NCBI GenBank assembly: GCA_041738135.1
Contig: JBGSQK010000018.1
Location: forward strand, 62,001-126,000
Length of the DNA stretch: 64,000 nucleotides
Direction: 5' to 3'
DNA from: JAGOMX01 sp041738135
Lineage (GTDB): Bacteria; Pseudomonadota; Alphaproteobacteria; JAGOMX01
Shown here: in pieces, positions 36,024 through 45,297 of the stretch
Numbering within the stretch: position 1 is the stretch's first letter
How the letters are laid out: each line of letters opens with the position of its first letter
Made by a program: the position numbers and the translations under genes
The notes under the pieces: model-generated
Told to the model about the DNA's origin: nothing
Database searches by the model: none
What the model saw: the letters and a program-made list of their open reading frames with translations, nothing else

Positions 36024-37817
36024 TTATATTCCTTGGTTACGTTTCCTCTGTCGATCCTCAGGCAAGAATCCACCAATTTGGGCGTTCCATAATGTTTCAT
36101 ACAAGCCTTTTTTGGCAAGCAGTTCTTCATGATTACCATCTTCGACGATTTTGCCCTTATCGAACACTAGTATTCGGTCCATATGCAGAAGCGTCGAAAG
36201 TCTGTGGGCAATGACTAGGGTCGTTTTGTCTTGCATCAAATCCCAAAGGCTGTCTTGGATTAAGCGCTCGGTTATGGTATCCAGTTGGCTTGTGGCTTCA
36301 TCAAGCATTAAGATGGGTGCATTCTTTAGGATAGCACGGGCGACTGATATTCTCTGGCGTTGACCGCCGGAAAGTTTCACTCCGCGTTCGCCCACAAAGT
36401 TATCATACTTTCCTTGCAGAGCTTGGATGAACTCGTGAGCGTGGGCGCGCTTAGAGGCATCTATAACTTCCTTGTCGGAAGCATCGGCACGACCATATCT
36501 GATGTTATCCATTAGTGTACGGTTAAACAAAGACGGATCTTGTGGGATCATGCCAATATTCTGCCTAAGGCTATCTTGTGTCACATGACTGATATCCTGG
36601 CCATCGATTAAGATATGTCCGGAAGTTACATCGTATAGCCTGAGAATAAGATTTACGAATGTGGTCTTACCACTTCCCGAATAGCCAACCAGGCCTACTT
36701 TTTGACCTGGCGCAATGGTTATGGTTTTGTTTTCAAACAACGGAACAGCGCCTTTATAATGGAATTTCACGCGTTCAAATCTGATTTCGCCTTTAGTGAC
36801 CACGAGTTCTTTTGCGTCGGGCGAGTCAACAATTTCTATAGGTGCCGTTGTGGTACGCAAAGCTTGCGTCGCTTTACCCATCATTTGTGAGAAGTCGGAG
36901 AAGTCTTTAGTGAGCTGCCAAAGAAAATCGGCAATGGCAATATTAATACCTAAGATCAGGGCGAAATCTCCCACTGATATAAGCCCTTCTTGCCTTCCTT
37001 TGATCAGGAAATAAATGGTAAAACCTAAGTAGATGACGAATGAATAGCCATAAATAAAAAATACCCAGAAGTATGCCCATTGCAGTTTTTGTTCCGCTTG
37101 TACCGCGGATTCAAAAACGTTGTTGAGCACTGTACGTTCTTCCCTTTTTCTTGCAAACAAACGCACAGATAAAATATTTGATAGCACATCCACCATTTTC
37201 CCAGTGATGGAAGAACCTATTTCTGACCAATGATCAGACAACCGAGTAAGCCTAGGTGCAAAAGCGATTGAAATAATTATAAACAAAGATGACCAGATAA
37301 ACATTGAAATTGCAAAAATGCTATTTACCTGCCAAAGCGTGAATATGGCTACGGCAAGGGCAAGAAAATGGCTCAGGAAGCTATCAATCACGAGATGCAG
37401 TATTTCTGGTATACTGTATGTCAAGTCATTTATCTTATTAGCAAGTCCTCCAGAGAAGCTGTTTTGATAAAAAGTATGACTTTGATCAATGAGCTTGCCA
37501 AAATTTGTGTGTGCTATCCTTTGTCGCAAGCGAGGAATCATTCTGATTTCCACGAAATAGCCATAGAGCCGATAGACGCTCGATACGGCAAAAGACATGA
37601 AGAAATAGGCTCCAGCAGGAAAAAGAAGCAATGCGAAAATGTTATCCTGAGAGGCTTCGGTAACGCGATCTAGTATAATTTTTAATAGGTAAGGTCTGAC
37701 CGATAAATCAATAGCCCATACAACGGCAACCAAGATCATAACAAAAATGGGGCCTGGATACGGCCGAATCATTTTTAGGGTAAAACTTGCAACATCTTTT
37801 GCCGATATATTATTCAT
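36024..37817 (-). CDS. ABC exporter, fused membrane and ATPase domains
   Basis: The 597-aa half-transporter has six predicted membrane helices (1-310) and a nucleotide-binding domain with Walker A VGYSGSGKTT, signature LSGGQRQRISVARAIL, Walker B PILMLDEATSQLD and the IAHRLSTL switch histidine. It belongs to the MsbA/multidrug/peptide exporter group and should work as a homodimer. The substrate cannot be told from sequence. The downstream GrpB-GNAT gene is coupled to it. Confidence 0.92.
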   Translation of the reverse strand: MNNISAKDVASFTLKMIRPYPGPIFVMILVAVVWAIDLSVRPYLLKIILDRVTEASQDNIFALLLFPAGAYFFMSFAVSSVYRLYGYFVEIRMIPRLRQRIAHTNFGKLIDQSHTFYQNSFSGGLANKINDLTYSIPEILHLVIDSFLSHFLALAVAIFTLWQVNSIFAISMFIWSSLFIIISIAFAPRLTRLSDHWSEIGSSITGKMVDVLSNILSVRLFARKREERTVLNNVFESAVQAEQKLQWAYFWVFFIYGYSFVIYLGFTIYFLIKGRQEGLISVGDFALILGINIAIADFLWQLTKDFSDFSQMMGKATQALRTTTAPIEIVDSPDAKELVVTKGEIRFERVKFHYKGAVPLFENKTITIAPGQKVGLVGYSGSGKTTFVNLILRLYDVTSGHILIDGQDISHVTQDSLRQNIGMIPQDPSLFNRTLMDNIRYGRADASDKEVIDASKRAHAHEFIQALQGKYDNFVGERGVKLSGGQRQRISVARAILKNAPILMLDEATSQLDTITERLIQDSLWDLMQDKTTLVIAHRLSTLLHMDRILVFDKGKIVEDGNHEELLAKKGLYETLWNAQIGGFLPEDRQRKRNQGI

Positions 37818-37982
37818 ATTTAGCGGGCCCTATGGGCGCTCCATTCTTTTTGATTTCTGGCTCTTATTCTTAAAATAGCCACTTTCATTTATGAATTTAA
37901 TACTTAGAGCCGAAATCCACAAGAAAAATCAATAAAAACAGGAAATGAGTGAGGAAAGTTGGCTTTGGAATAATATTAATAC

Positions 37983-38018
37983 AAAAAAACGCTGCTCTCA
38001 CTTTTGTGAGGCAGCGCT
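37983..38018 (-). terminator. Rho-independent terminator of thrS-infC
   Basis: On the minus strand GCGCTGCCTCAC and GTGAGAGCAGCG pair with a 4-base loop and one bulge, followed by TTTTTTTG, just after the infC stop. Confidence 0.9.
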
Positions 38019-38035
38019 ATTGTCTTATAAGAAAG

Positions 38036-38605
38036 TTACGGTGTTACGACCTTAGATGAAAGTATCATAATCATCTGGCGGCCTTCGAGTTTTGGTCGCA
38101 TGTCTACTTTAGCTTCTTCGACTAGATCGTCAACGATGCGGTTGAGTAACTTCATGCCCAACTCTTGGTGCGCCATTTCGCGTCCGCGATAGCGTAAGGT
38201 AATTTTGACCTTGTCGCCGTCTTCCAGGAATTTCTTCATGGAGCGCATCTTCACATCATAGTCATGATCATCAATCATGGGTCGAAGTTTGATTTCTTTG
38301 ACCTCAATGATTTTTTGTTTTTTACGCATTTCAGCACGTTTCTTTTGTGCTTCGTACTTGTATTTACCATAGTCAGAGATCTTGCAGACAGGCGGATCAG
38401 CATTAGGCGAGATTTCGATTAAATCGAGCCCAGCATTGAAAGAACGCTCAAGGGCGTCTTTAATCGCAACAACTCCAACATTTTCACCGGTTTCATCGAT
38501 GAGCCTAACCTGTTTAACACGGATCTGCTCATTTACGCGTGGACCATCCTGGACAGGAGGCCTTGGTCCTTCATTACTTGGTCTAACTATGGTCGTACTC
38601 TCCAC
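38036..38605 (-). CDS. infC: Translation initiation factor IF-3
   Basis: The 189-aa frame contains both IF-3 domains: GPRVNEQIRVKQVRLIDETG, ISPNADPPVCKISDYGKYKY and KITLRYRGREMAHQELGM. No ATG is available at the 5' end. The longest start is GTG at 38605. ATA at 38588-38590 is preceded by GGAG at a better distance (9 bases) and would give a start MVRPSNEGPRPP. infC is known for rare AUU/AUC/AUA starts that allow self-control, because IF-3 rejects them. It follows thrS by about 51 bases on the same strand and ends at a strong terminator. Confidence 0.96.
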   Translation of the reverse strand: MESTTIVRPSNEGPRPPVQDGPRVNEQIRVKQVRLIDETGENVGVVAIKDALERSFNAGLDLIEISPNADPPVCKISDYGKYKYEAQKKRAEMRKKQKIIEVKEIKLRPMIDDHDYDVKMRSMKKFLEDGDKVKITLRYRGREMAHQELGMKLLNRIVDDLVEEAKVDMRPKLEGRQMIMILSSKVVTP

Positions 38606-38656
38606 TTAGTTTACTGCCTCATTTAGAATACTCTAGATGAGGATTATTAAATATAT

Positions 38657-40570
38657 TTAGCCTGGCATTTTTGCCATATCAACTAGTTTAGCAATTGCGT
38701 CGTTAAGCGCAAGAACTTCTTGCGATTCACCACCCAACATTCTTAAGGCCACATTCCGTTCTTCAACTTCACGTTTACCTAAAACAAAGATAGCAGGAAC
38801 TTTTTGATTGCTCAACTCTCTGATCTTATAACTAATTTTCTCATTTCGTAAATCAGTTTCTGCTTTCAGGCCTGCTTGACGAAGCAATTGTACAATTTCT
38901 TGAGCATATTCTTTGCTTTCATCGGTGATTGTAGCAACAACCACTTGTAATGGTGCAAGCCAGAAAGGAAACTTACCTGCATAGTTTTCTATTAATATAC
39001 CTGTAAATCGTTCAAAGCTACCCAAAACAGCACGGTGGAGCATGACGGGGTTGCGCTTTTCACCATCTTCGCCAATATAAAAGGCTTCAAGACGTTGAGG
39101 AAGAACAAAGTCTAGTTGCAAAGTACCGCACTGCCAGCTACGTCCAATAGCGTCGCGCAAATGAAATTCGAGCTTTGGTCCGTAAAAAGCGCCGTCGCCT
39201 ATATTCATGCTAAAATCTAGGCCACTTGCCTCAGCGGCTGCTTTTAAGGAAGTTTCGGCCTTGTCCCACTGTTCATCTGTTCCTGCACGAACCTCTGGAC
39301 GATCGGCAAATTTAACGCGGATGTCCTCAAAACCCAGCTCTTTATACATCTCAATGAGTAAGCTGCTAAAGGATTTAGCTTCTTCCAAGATTTGATCTTC
39401 TGTACAGAAGATGTGGCCGTCATCTTGCACCATGGCGCGTACACGCATCAGGCCATGCAATGAACCGGAAGATTCATTGCGATGGCAACAACCAAACTCC
39501 GCCATGCGCAAAGGTAGGTCGCGGTAGCTCTTGATGCCTTGCTTAAAGATTTGGATGTGACATGGGCAGCTCATGGGCTTGACAGCATATTGACGCTCAT
39601 CAGCGGTTTCAATAGTGAACATGTTGTCATGGAAGTTTTCCCAGTGACCTGATTTTTCCCACAAGCTTCTGTCGACTACGATAGGTGTGTTTACCTCACC
39701 ATAGCCATACTTGGTCGTTTTATTGCGAACATAATCTTGTAAATTTCTATAAAGTTGCCATCCCTTTGGATGCCAGAAAATAGAGCCGGGAGCTTCGTCT
39801 TGTAAGTGGAATAGATCCATTTCCTTGGCTATTTTTCGGTGGTCACGCTTTTCGGCTTCTTCCAGCTGGAACAAATATAGATCCAATTGTTCCTTGCTCG
39901 CCCAAGCCGTGCCATAAACGCGCTGTAGCATTTCGTTATTGGAATCTCCACGCCAGTATGCGCCTGCCAGCTTCATCAACTTAAATGCTGTCCCTAAACG
40001 TCCTGTGGTAGGCAAGTGAGGGCCTCGACAAAGGTCGATGAATTTGCCCTGTCTGTATAAGGTAATTGTGTCCGTGCCAGGAATAGATTCGATGATTTGA
40101 ACTTTGTAATGTTCACCCATTTCGCGGAATAGGTTGATGGCGTCTTCGCGCGTCCATTCTTCCCTAACAATTTCCTCGTCGCGCTCAACGATTTCTCGCA
40201 TGCGTTTTTCGATTTTCTCGAAATCTTCGGTAGATAAAGGTTCAACAGGAGCAATGTCGTAATAAAAACCGTTTTCAATAGCTGGTCCGATAGTGATTTG
40301 AGTATCCGGATAGAGCTCTTTGATAGCTTCTGCAAAGACGTGAGCAGCGTCATGGCGCAGCACTTCTAGGCCGTCATCGGTTGTGCGGGTGATGATTTCC
40401 AGCTTGGCATTGGTATTTATAGGGGCTGATAGGTCCTTAAGAACACCGTCCACTCGCACTGCCACTGCATCCTTTGCAAGTTTCTTGCCTATAGATTCAG
40501 CAATGGCAAGGCCTGTAACTGCACCTTCATACTCACGTATGGAACCATCTGGTAGAGTAATTGCAACCAT
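38657..40570 (-). CDS. thrS: Threonyl-tRNA synthetase
   Basis: The start at 40570 (MVAITLPDGSIREYEG) begins at the TGS domain as in other ThrS; the frame extends 11 codons upstream to a GTG. The 637-aa protein has the TGS domain, the SAD editing domain (RHDAAHVFAEAIKELYP, CRGPHLPTTG), the class II core (motif 2 FGCCHRNESSGSLHGLMRVR) and a C-terminal anticodon domain. Zn ligands are consistent with CPCH and later His. It charges tRNA-Thr and edits Ser. It is transcribed with infC. Confidence 0.97.
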   Translation of the reverse strand: MVAITLPDGSIREYEGAVTGLAIAESIGKKLAKDAVAVRVDGVLKDLSAPINTNAKLEIITRTTDDGLEVLRHDAAHVFAEAIKELYPDTQITIGPAIENGFYYDIAPVEPLSTEDFEKIEKRMREIVERDEEIVREEWTREDAINLFREMGEHYKVQIIESIPGTDTITLYRQGKFIDLCRGPHLPTTGRLGTAFKLMKLAGAYWRGDSNNEMLQRVYGTAWASKEQLDLYLFQLEEAEKRDHRKIAKEMDLFHLQDEAPGSIFWHPKGWQLYRNLQDYVRNKTTKYGYGEVNTPIVVDRSLWEKSGHWENFHDNMFTIETADERQYAVKPMSCPCHIQIFKQGIKSYRDLPLRMAEFGCCHRNESSGSLHGLMRVRAMVQDDGHIFCTEDQILEEAKSFSSLLIEMYKELGFEDIRVKFADRPEVRAGTDEQWDKAETSLKAAAEASGLDFSMNIGDGAFYGPKLEFHLRDAIGRSWQCGTLQLDFVLPQRLEAFYIGEDGEKRNPVMLHRAVLGSFERFTGILIENYAGKFPFWLAPLQVVVATITDESKEYAQEIVQLLRQAGLKAETDLRNEKISYKIRELSNQKVPAIFVLGKREVEERNVALRMLGGESQEVLALNDAIAKLVDMAKMPG

Positions 40571-40662
40571 CTTTATCTTCTCAATCTTTCCGCTTCGTAT
40601 CACTTCTATACTTCTTATGGCTGATTTAAGGTTTCGTCAAGCTTAAGGTTCGTAAAGTGCAT

Positions 40663-41319
40663 CTATTTATCAAAAACCTTCATGATGAAAGCATCCAATA
40701 TCACACCCGATTCAGGCACTGTATCATATCGTTCAGGATGAAATTGAATCAGATACAACTTTCTAGCATGGGAGCAAACCATAGCGTGCTGGGTAATATC
40801 ACTGCTGGCGTCGGTGTGGAAACCTTCAGGGACTTCCGTAACACAATCGTCATGGTCCATAAGCACATTCATACCCGCCATGCCTTTAGGTGTTAATCCA
40901 CATTTGCCAGTAAATGTGACAGGAAATATTCCTTTTTCAGATGCGCGGCACTTACCAACCTTACCACCTAACTGTTCGACAATCATCTGGTGACCATAAC
41001 AGAGGCCTAAAATTGGAATGTTCAAGCTATAGTAAGCTTCTGGTGCACGAGGGCTGTTTTTGTTAAGAACGGAATCTGGACTACCCGTTATAATGAGTGC
41101 CTTTGGATTAATTTGCCGAATTTCTTCTGCTGGCACGAAACCTTGTAAAATGGTATAGCTGACGCCATGCTTCTCTAAGCGACGGGCAATATTGGGCGTG
41201 GCGTGAGATCCCATATGCAATATAAGCACTTCTGTTCGATGAGCACCCTGTTGCACGCAACCCGGTAAAAGTGTTGCGGCAATGAACACAATCATACATA
41301 TAGCAAGATTTCGCAGCAT
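40663..41319 (-). CDS. Predicted lipoprotein with class I glutamine amidotransferase domain
   Basis: The 218-aa product begins with a lipoprotein-type signal (ICMIVFIAATLLPGC, Cys at the lipobox). The rest is a GATase class I domain: ALIITGSPDSVLNK, nucleophile elbow PILGLCYGHQ, and the His-Glu part in IQFHPERYD. Such domains release ammonia from glutamine for cytosolic synthetases such as GuaA. A membrane-anchored exported version has no obvious partner here and might act as a free glutaminase or peptidase. The similar cytosolic protein at 61541 is not its duplicate in detail. Confidence 0.75.
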   Translation of the reverse strand: MLRNLAICMIVFIAATLLPGCVQQGAHRTEVLILHMGSHATPNIARRLEKHGVSYTILQGFVPAEEIRQINPKALIITGSPDSVLNKNSPRAPEAYYSLNIPILGLCYGHQMIVEQLGGKVGKCRASEKGIFPVTFTGKCGLTPKGMAGMNVLMDHDDCVTEVPEGFHTDASSDITQHAMVCSHARKLYLIQFHPERYDTVPESGVILDAFIMKVFDK

Positions 41320-41425
41320 TACTTCTTTTCACATTCCAAATTCAAGCAAGTCTAAGATAGATTCTAGACTATTTCTAACTTTGGTCAAAATGATGAATTT
41401 GGATAGGACCTATAACCTGAAACTA

Positions 41426-41713
41426 TCAATCTAAATGTTGAACAACGCCACAGATTTCAAAAGGTTCATGCTCGCCTATAACAATTGCTGGGTAATTTAC
41501 GTTATCTGCCATTAACACAGCCTTGCCCTTATGCATGAAAAACCGCCTGATAACTAAATCGTAATCAATCATAGCCAACACTATGTCACCCTCAACCGCT
41601 CCTACGCCCGTGGTGATGGTCAATAAATCATTATCGTTAATTCCAGCATCCAGCATAGCGTCGCCTTGCATTCGCACGTAAAAGCTACTGTTAATAGATT
41701 CAATCTCGTTCAT
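41426..41713 (-). CDS. UmuD/LexA-like S24 protein lacking catalytic residues
   Basis: Start at 41713 is supported by GGAG 7 bases before ATG. The 95-aa protein equals the UmuD C-terminal domain: FYVRMQGDAMLDAGINDNDL, EGDIVLAMIDYDLVIRRFF, and a final FEICGVVQHLD. UmuD's nucleophile Ser60 (GDSM) is Ala19 here (GDAM) and the general base Lys97 is Arg56. Both dyad residues are lost, and the cleavable N-terminal arm is missing. It should fold like processed UmuD' but not cleave itself. No umuC or DNA-binding domain is adjacent. Confidence 0.8.
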   Translation of the reverse strand: MNEIESINSSFYVRMQGDAMLDAGINDNDLLTITTGVGAVEGDIVLAMIDYDLVIRRFFMHKGKAVLMADNVNYPAIVIGEHEPFEICGVVQHLD

Positions 41714-41825
41714 TTCATTCTCCAAAAAAGCAATAGGGGTAGTTATAACAAGCGGAGGTTAAGAAGATGTTAAAGGGAAAAAGTTTTTTATAAATTGTTG
41801 AGACTAGTAAGTAATACAGTCAACT

Positions 41826-41947
41826 GTGTCATACCCGCGCAGGCGGGTATCCAGCACAAAAAGTGGAGCGAGGCGACCCAAAATAATCTATATTGCAGCA
41901 GCTTCGCCGCCCATTTGCGCTGGATTCCCGCCTTCGCGGGAATGACA
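41826..41947. repeat. Palindromic intergenic element, copy 2 (MITE-like)
   Basis: A 122-bp element with strong terminal inverted repeats: left GTGTCATACCCGCGCAGG, right end CGCCTTCGCGGGAATGACAC. Same design and length as copy 1 at 33973-34093. It lies upstream of sodB and of the UmuD-like gene, outside coding DNA. Confidence 0.85.
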
Positions 41948-42002
41948 CGAACGGGTGGCGAATTAATGATTTAACAGACTAGTTTTGTCCGCAATCCGGT
42001 GG

Positions 42003-42008
42003 TATAAA
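42003..42008 (+). promoter_or_regulatory. Possible extended -10 of sodB
   Basis: TGGTATAAAT has the TGn extension before TATAAA, 27 bases before the sodB ATG; no good -35 is seen. Confidence 0.35.
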
Positions 42009-42035
42009 TTTACAAACAACTAACGGAGGTTACCA

Positions 42036-42644
42036 ATGGCTATCACTCTTCCCGCTCTTCCTTATGATATGAATGCGCTTGAGCCGCATATTTCTGCACG
42101 GACTCTAGAGTTTCATTATGGCAAACATCATCAAGCTTATGTGAACAATCTTAATAAATTTATTGAGGGCACACCACTTGCCGACAAGACTTTAGAGGAA
42201 ATAATACATGCGTCTGCGAAAAAAGGCGATTTGACACCGATTTTCAATAACTCTGCGCAGGTATGGAATCATACATTTTATTGGAACAGTATGAAGCCTA
42301 ATGGTGGCGGTGGCCCCAAGGGTCAAGTAAAGGACCTGATTGCGTCGAGTTTTGCTGATATGGCCGCATTTGAAACTGAATTCAAGCAAGCGGCTGTGTC
42401 GCAATTTGGCAGCGGTTGGGCTTGGCTTGTGTACGATGGTGGCAAGTTGAAAGTGGTAAAGACGTCCAACGCGGATACGCCTTTGACCACATCTCAGGTA
42501 CCTTTGCTCACATGCGATGTTTGGGAGCATGCCTATTATTTGGACTACCAAAATCGCCGTCCTGATTACGTGGAGAATTTCTTCTCAGCGCTGGTAAACT
42601 GGGATTTTGCGGAAGAGAATTTGGCAAACGCTCTCAGGGCATAA
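42036..42644 (+). CDS. sodB: Superoxide dismutase, Fe type
   Basis: The 202-aa protein has the Fe/Mn SOD ligands: His in FHYGKHHQAYVNNL, His in WNHTFYWNSM, and Asp and His in CDVWEHAYYLDYQ. GSGWAWLV and the PNGGGGP region fit the iron form. It removes superoxide in the cytosol. ACGGAGGTTACC is a strong ribosome site. A terminator follows, so it is a single-gene unit. Confidence 0.95.
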   Translation: MAITLPALPYDMNALEPHISARTLEFHYGKHHQAYVNNLNKFIEGTPLADKTLEEIIHASAKKGDLTPIFNNSAQVWNHTFYWNSMKPNGGGGPKGQVKDLIASSFADMAAFETEFKQAAVSQFGSGWAWLVYDGGKLKVVKTSNADTPLTTSQVPLLTCDVWEHAYYLDYQNRRPDYVENFFSALVNWDFAEENLANALRA

Positions 42645-42651
42645 TTACCTT

Positions 42652-42686
42652 GAAAGGGCTTGAGTAAATCAGGCCCTTTCTTTTCT
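42652..42686 (+). terminator. Rho-independent terminator of sodB
   Basis: GAAAGGGC(TTGA) pairs with (TCA)GGCCCTTTC, followed by TTTTCTG, 7 bases after the stop. Confidence 0.8.
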
Positions 42687-42731
42687 GTTTTCCTGCACGT
42701 ATACTGACCAAGTACATTCTATAGGCACCCA

Positions 42732-43382
42732 ATGGTAGACTTTTCGGAACAAAGAAAATACATGATTGATGGCAATTTGCGCCCAGGTGGCGTAAGAGAT
42801 CCCGTTGTCTTAAAAGCAGTTGGTCAAATCCATCGGGAGAATTTTCTGCCTGAAAACTTGAAAGCTTTGGCCTATATTGACGATGATATAAAGCTGGATA
42901 AAGAAAATTTCTTAATGCGGCCAAATGATTTGTTGCGAATGATATTAGCTTTACAAATTCAACCATCCCATAAGGTTTTGGATGTGGGTTGTACCACCGG
43001 CTACTCGTCGATCATCTTGAGTTTTCTTGCAGGACAAGTGGTGGGGATTGATGAAAAATCAGATTTTCTTTCTCATGCTAGAGAACTTGCAGATCTAGAA
43101 GGGATTATGAACACTAAGTTCGTTTCTGGATCAGCTATCTCCGGTTGTCCCAACGATGCTCCCTATGATGCTATCTTGCTTCAAAGAGCCTGTTTGCAAC
43201 CTGCACAGGCACTTGTTGAACAACTGGCTGAGGGAGGTAGATTGGCATTTATCAAACAAACCAATGAAACGTTTGGACAAGCTTGTTTGCTGGAAAAGCA
43301 TCATGGACAGCTAAGCCAGCGGGTTTTATTTGAGATGTGTGTGCCATATTTTACCCAAGATAACTCAGGATTTAAACTCTGA
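42732..43382 (+). CDS. Protein-L-isoaspartate O-methyltransferase-like protein
   Basis: The 216-aa protein resembles Pcm: RKYMIDGNLRPGGV, RENFLPENLKALAYID, and the SAM motif VLDVGCTTGYSSIIL. This branch is typical of alphaproteobacteria, where it sits just before rhodanese and tolC genes as here; repair of isoaspartate is not proven for it. Its stop overlaps the next start (TGATG). Confidence 0.85.
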   Translation: MVDFSEQRKYMIDGNLRPGGVRDPVVLKAVGQIHRENFLPENLKALAYIDDDIKLDKENFLMRPNDLLRMILALQIQPSHKVLDVGCTTGYSSIILSFLAGQVVGIDEKSDFLSHARELADLEGIMNTKFVSGSAISGCPNDAPYDAILLQRACLQPAQALVEQLAEGGRLAFIKQTNETFGQACLLEKHHGQLSQRVLFEMCVPYFTQDNSGFKL

Positions 43383-43702
43383 TGAAATTTGAGATCAGCG
43401 TTCAGGAATACAAAAAGTTACGGGACGAAGGAGTTCCTCATATATTACTGGATGTACGTGAAATTTGGGAAATCAAGAAGGCAGAGATAAGTGGGACGAA
43501 GCATATCCCTATGCCAGATCTTCTGGATCATGCGGACGAGCTTGAAAAGAACCAGAAAATAATTGTTTATTGCCATCACGGCGTAAGAAGTATGAACGCA
43601 TGCTTTTTTTTACGTGAATTGGGGTTCGAAGACGTGCTAAGCTTAGCGGGTGGAATTGATGCCTGGTCGCACGAAATTGACCCTAACATTCCAACATATT
43701 AA
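43382..43702 (+). CDS. Single-domain rhodanese-like sulfurtransferase
   Basis: The 106-aa protein has the rhodanese fold marks: HILLDVREIWEIKKAEI, catalytic Cys in VYCHHGVRS and LAGGIDAW at the end. Such domains carry persulfide sulfur. It is coupled to the upstream methyltransferase and 20 bases before tolC. Confidence 0.93.
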   Translation: MKFEISVQEYKKLRDEGVPHILLDVREIWEIKKAEISGTKHIPMPDLLDHADELEKNQKIIVYCHHGVRSMNACFFLRELGFEDVLSLAGGIDAWSHEIDPNIPTY

Positions 43703-43722
43703 CGAACACAAAGGTTTTAGTC

Positions 43723-45297
43723 ATGTATAAGTTAGCGATTTTAACGGTTTTTTTTGCGATTGGGTTGGTTTTTCATGGCGATTCTGCATGGGCTGCGCCT
43801 GAAAAATGTAAGGAAAAGGTAAGCCCGTTAAAGGATGCGTTAACCTCTGCTTATATTACAAATAGCGACTTGCAAGCTAAGCTACACGAACAATATGCAC
43901 TGGATGAGAATGTTAGCCAAGCGGTGTCTAAATTCCGCCCTCAGCTGAGTGCAACTGGCGTAAGTGCTGCAGACAAAAATAAACAAACAGTAAAAGGTAA
44001 TAGTACACAACTTGATATCCCTCCACCAAACCCCAATACCAATGGATATACAAAGCAAAGAACCAGGACTACTAAGAGTTCAACCGACAATAAGGCTACC
44101 CTTACCCTAAACCAAAATATCTATAGGGGCGGCGGAGACCTTGCGAATCTGTATGTTCAAGAAAGTAGTGTTACATCAGGTCAATACGATTTAATGGATA
44201 CGGAGCAACAAACTCTGCTTAAGGCTACTCAAGCTTATATGGAAGTTATGTTCCAAACGGCTTTGGTAAAGAATAACAAGGCCAACGTCAACTTTTTAAA
44301 TGAACAGCTTAAATCTGTACAAGCGCAAGTAGAAGTTGGTGAAAAAACCCCGACAGATACCGCTGCCGCTGAATCACAATTAGCAGAAGGTAATGCGGCC
44401 CTGGTTAAATCACAAGGTGATTTGGAAACGGCAAAAGCAAATTATTTGAATATTATTGGAGAGCTGCCCTGTTTACTAGAATATCCAGATAATCTTTCTG
44501 GCATTCCACGTACATTAGATGAAATAATTGCTATTTCCCTGAAAAATAATCCGAAGATCTTGCAAGCCTTATATAATGCCAAGGCGCAAAACCTTGCTAT
44601 TGACGTCAATACGGCTAAATTATTACCTTCTGTCGATCTACAGGGAAATGCATCAAGAGACCTTGGTGATTTGCGTCAAAATACTAATCAATCAGGCACT
44701 GTGCGACAGAACGCAGGAGGAACTTTCCCATTTTCAAATAGAAATAGAAGCCATAATCATTCATGGACAAACGATGCCGTTGTCCAACTTGAGCTTACAG
44801 TTCCCATCTATCAGGGTGGTGCTGAGTACTCCGCCGTTCGCCAGCAAGTTGAAAAAACAGCTGCAGCTAGATACCAGCTAGAACAGGCCCGTAAAACCGT
44901 AGAGGCAAATTCCGTTGCCGCATGGGATGCTTTAAATACTGCTCGCGAGCAAATTGTCAGCTTTAAAGCCCAATTGGCTGCGGCAGTTAAGGCTCGTGAT
45001 GGGGCCCAATTAGAGGCAGATGTGGGTGAGCGTTCTTATGTGGACGTTTTGGCTTTCCAACAAAAAGTTCTTCAAGCGGAAAATAGTTTGGCAAGTGCTA
45101 GAAAAGATGAGATTAATGCTCAGTATGCTCTCTACACTGTTTTGGGTAAATTAACAGCAAGAGAGCTACAACTGCCCGTTACTTTGTATGATGTGGAAGG
45201 ACATTTAGATGATGTTCGCTACAAATTTGCAGGTTTCGGAGATAAACCAACAATATTAGATGGTAATGATGAGTCAAGCACAAGCACACAAGATTGA
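43723..45297 (+). CDS. tolC: TolC-family outer membrane efflux protein
   Basis: The 524-aa protein has a signal peptide (LAILTVFFAIGLVFHGDSAWA) and the duplicated TolC repeat: LTLNQNIYRGG and LELTVPIYQGGAEYSAVRQQ, each followed by long helices, plus QLEADVGERSYVDVLAFQQK. It forms the trimeric outer-membrane exit duct for type I secretion or RND/ABC efflux. An insertion of Thr/Asn-rich sequence (KQTVKGNSTQLDIPPPNP) is seen early. The 3' end overlaps popZ. Confidence 0.93.
   Translation: MYKLAILTVFFAIGLVFHGDSAWAAPEKCKEKVSPLKDALTSAYITNSDLQAKLHEQYALDENVSQAVSKFRPQLSATGVSAADKNKQTVKGNSTQLDIPPPNPNTNGYTKQRTRTTKSSTDNKATLTLNQNIYRGGGDLANLYVQESSVTSGQYDLMDTEQQTLLKATQAYMEVMFQTALVKNNKANVNFLNEQLKSVQAQVEVGEKTPTDTAAAESQLAEGNAALVKSQGDLETAKANYLNIIGELPCLLEYPDNLSGIPRTLDEIIAISLKNNPKILQALYNAKAQNLAIDVNTAKLLPSVDLQGNASRDLGDLRQNTNQSGTVRQNAGGTFPFSNRNRSHNHSWTNDAVVQLELTVPIYQGGAEYSAVRQQVEKTAAARYQLEQARKTVEANSVAAWDALNTAREQIVSFKAQLAAAVKARDGAQLEADVGERSYVDVLAFQQKVLQAENSLASARKDEINAQYALYTVLGKLTARELQLPVTLYDVEGHLDDVRYKFAGFGDKPTILDGNDESSTSTQD

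Noticed and set aside
36023..36139. Longer start of the GrpB-GNAT protein inside the ABC gene
   Set aside because: The extra 39 residues overlap the ABC ATPase C-terminus and have no domain match; the GTG at 36022 has a ribosome site and matches the family start.
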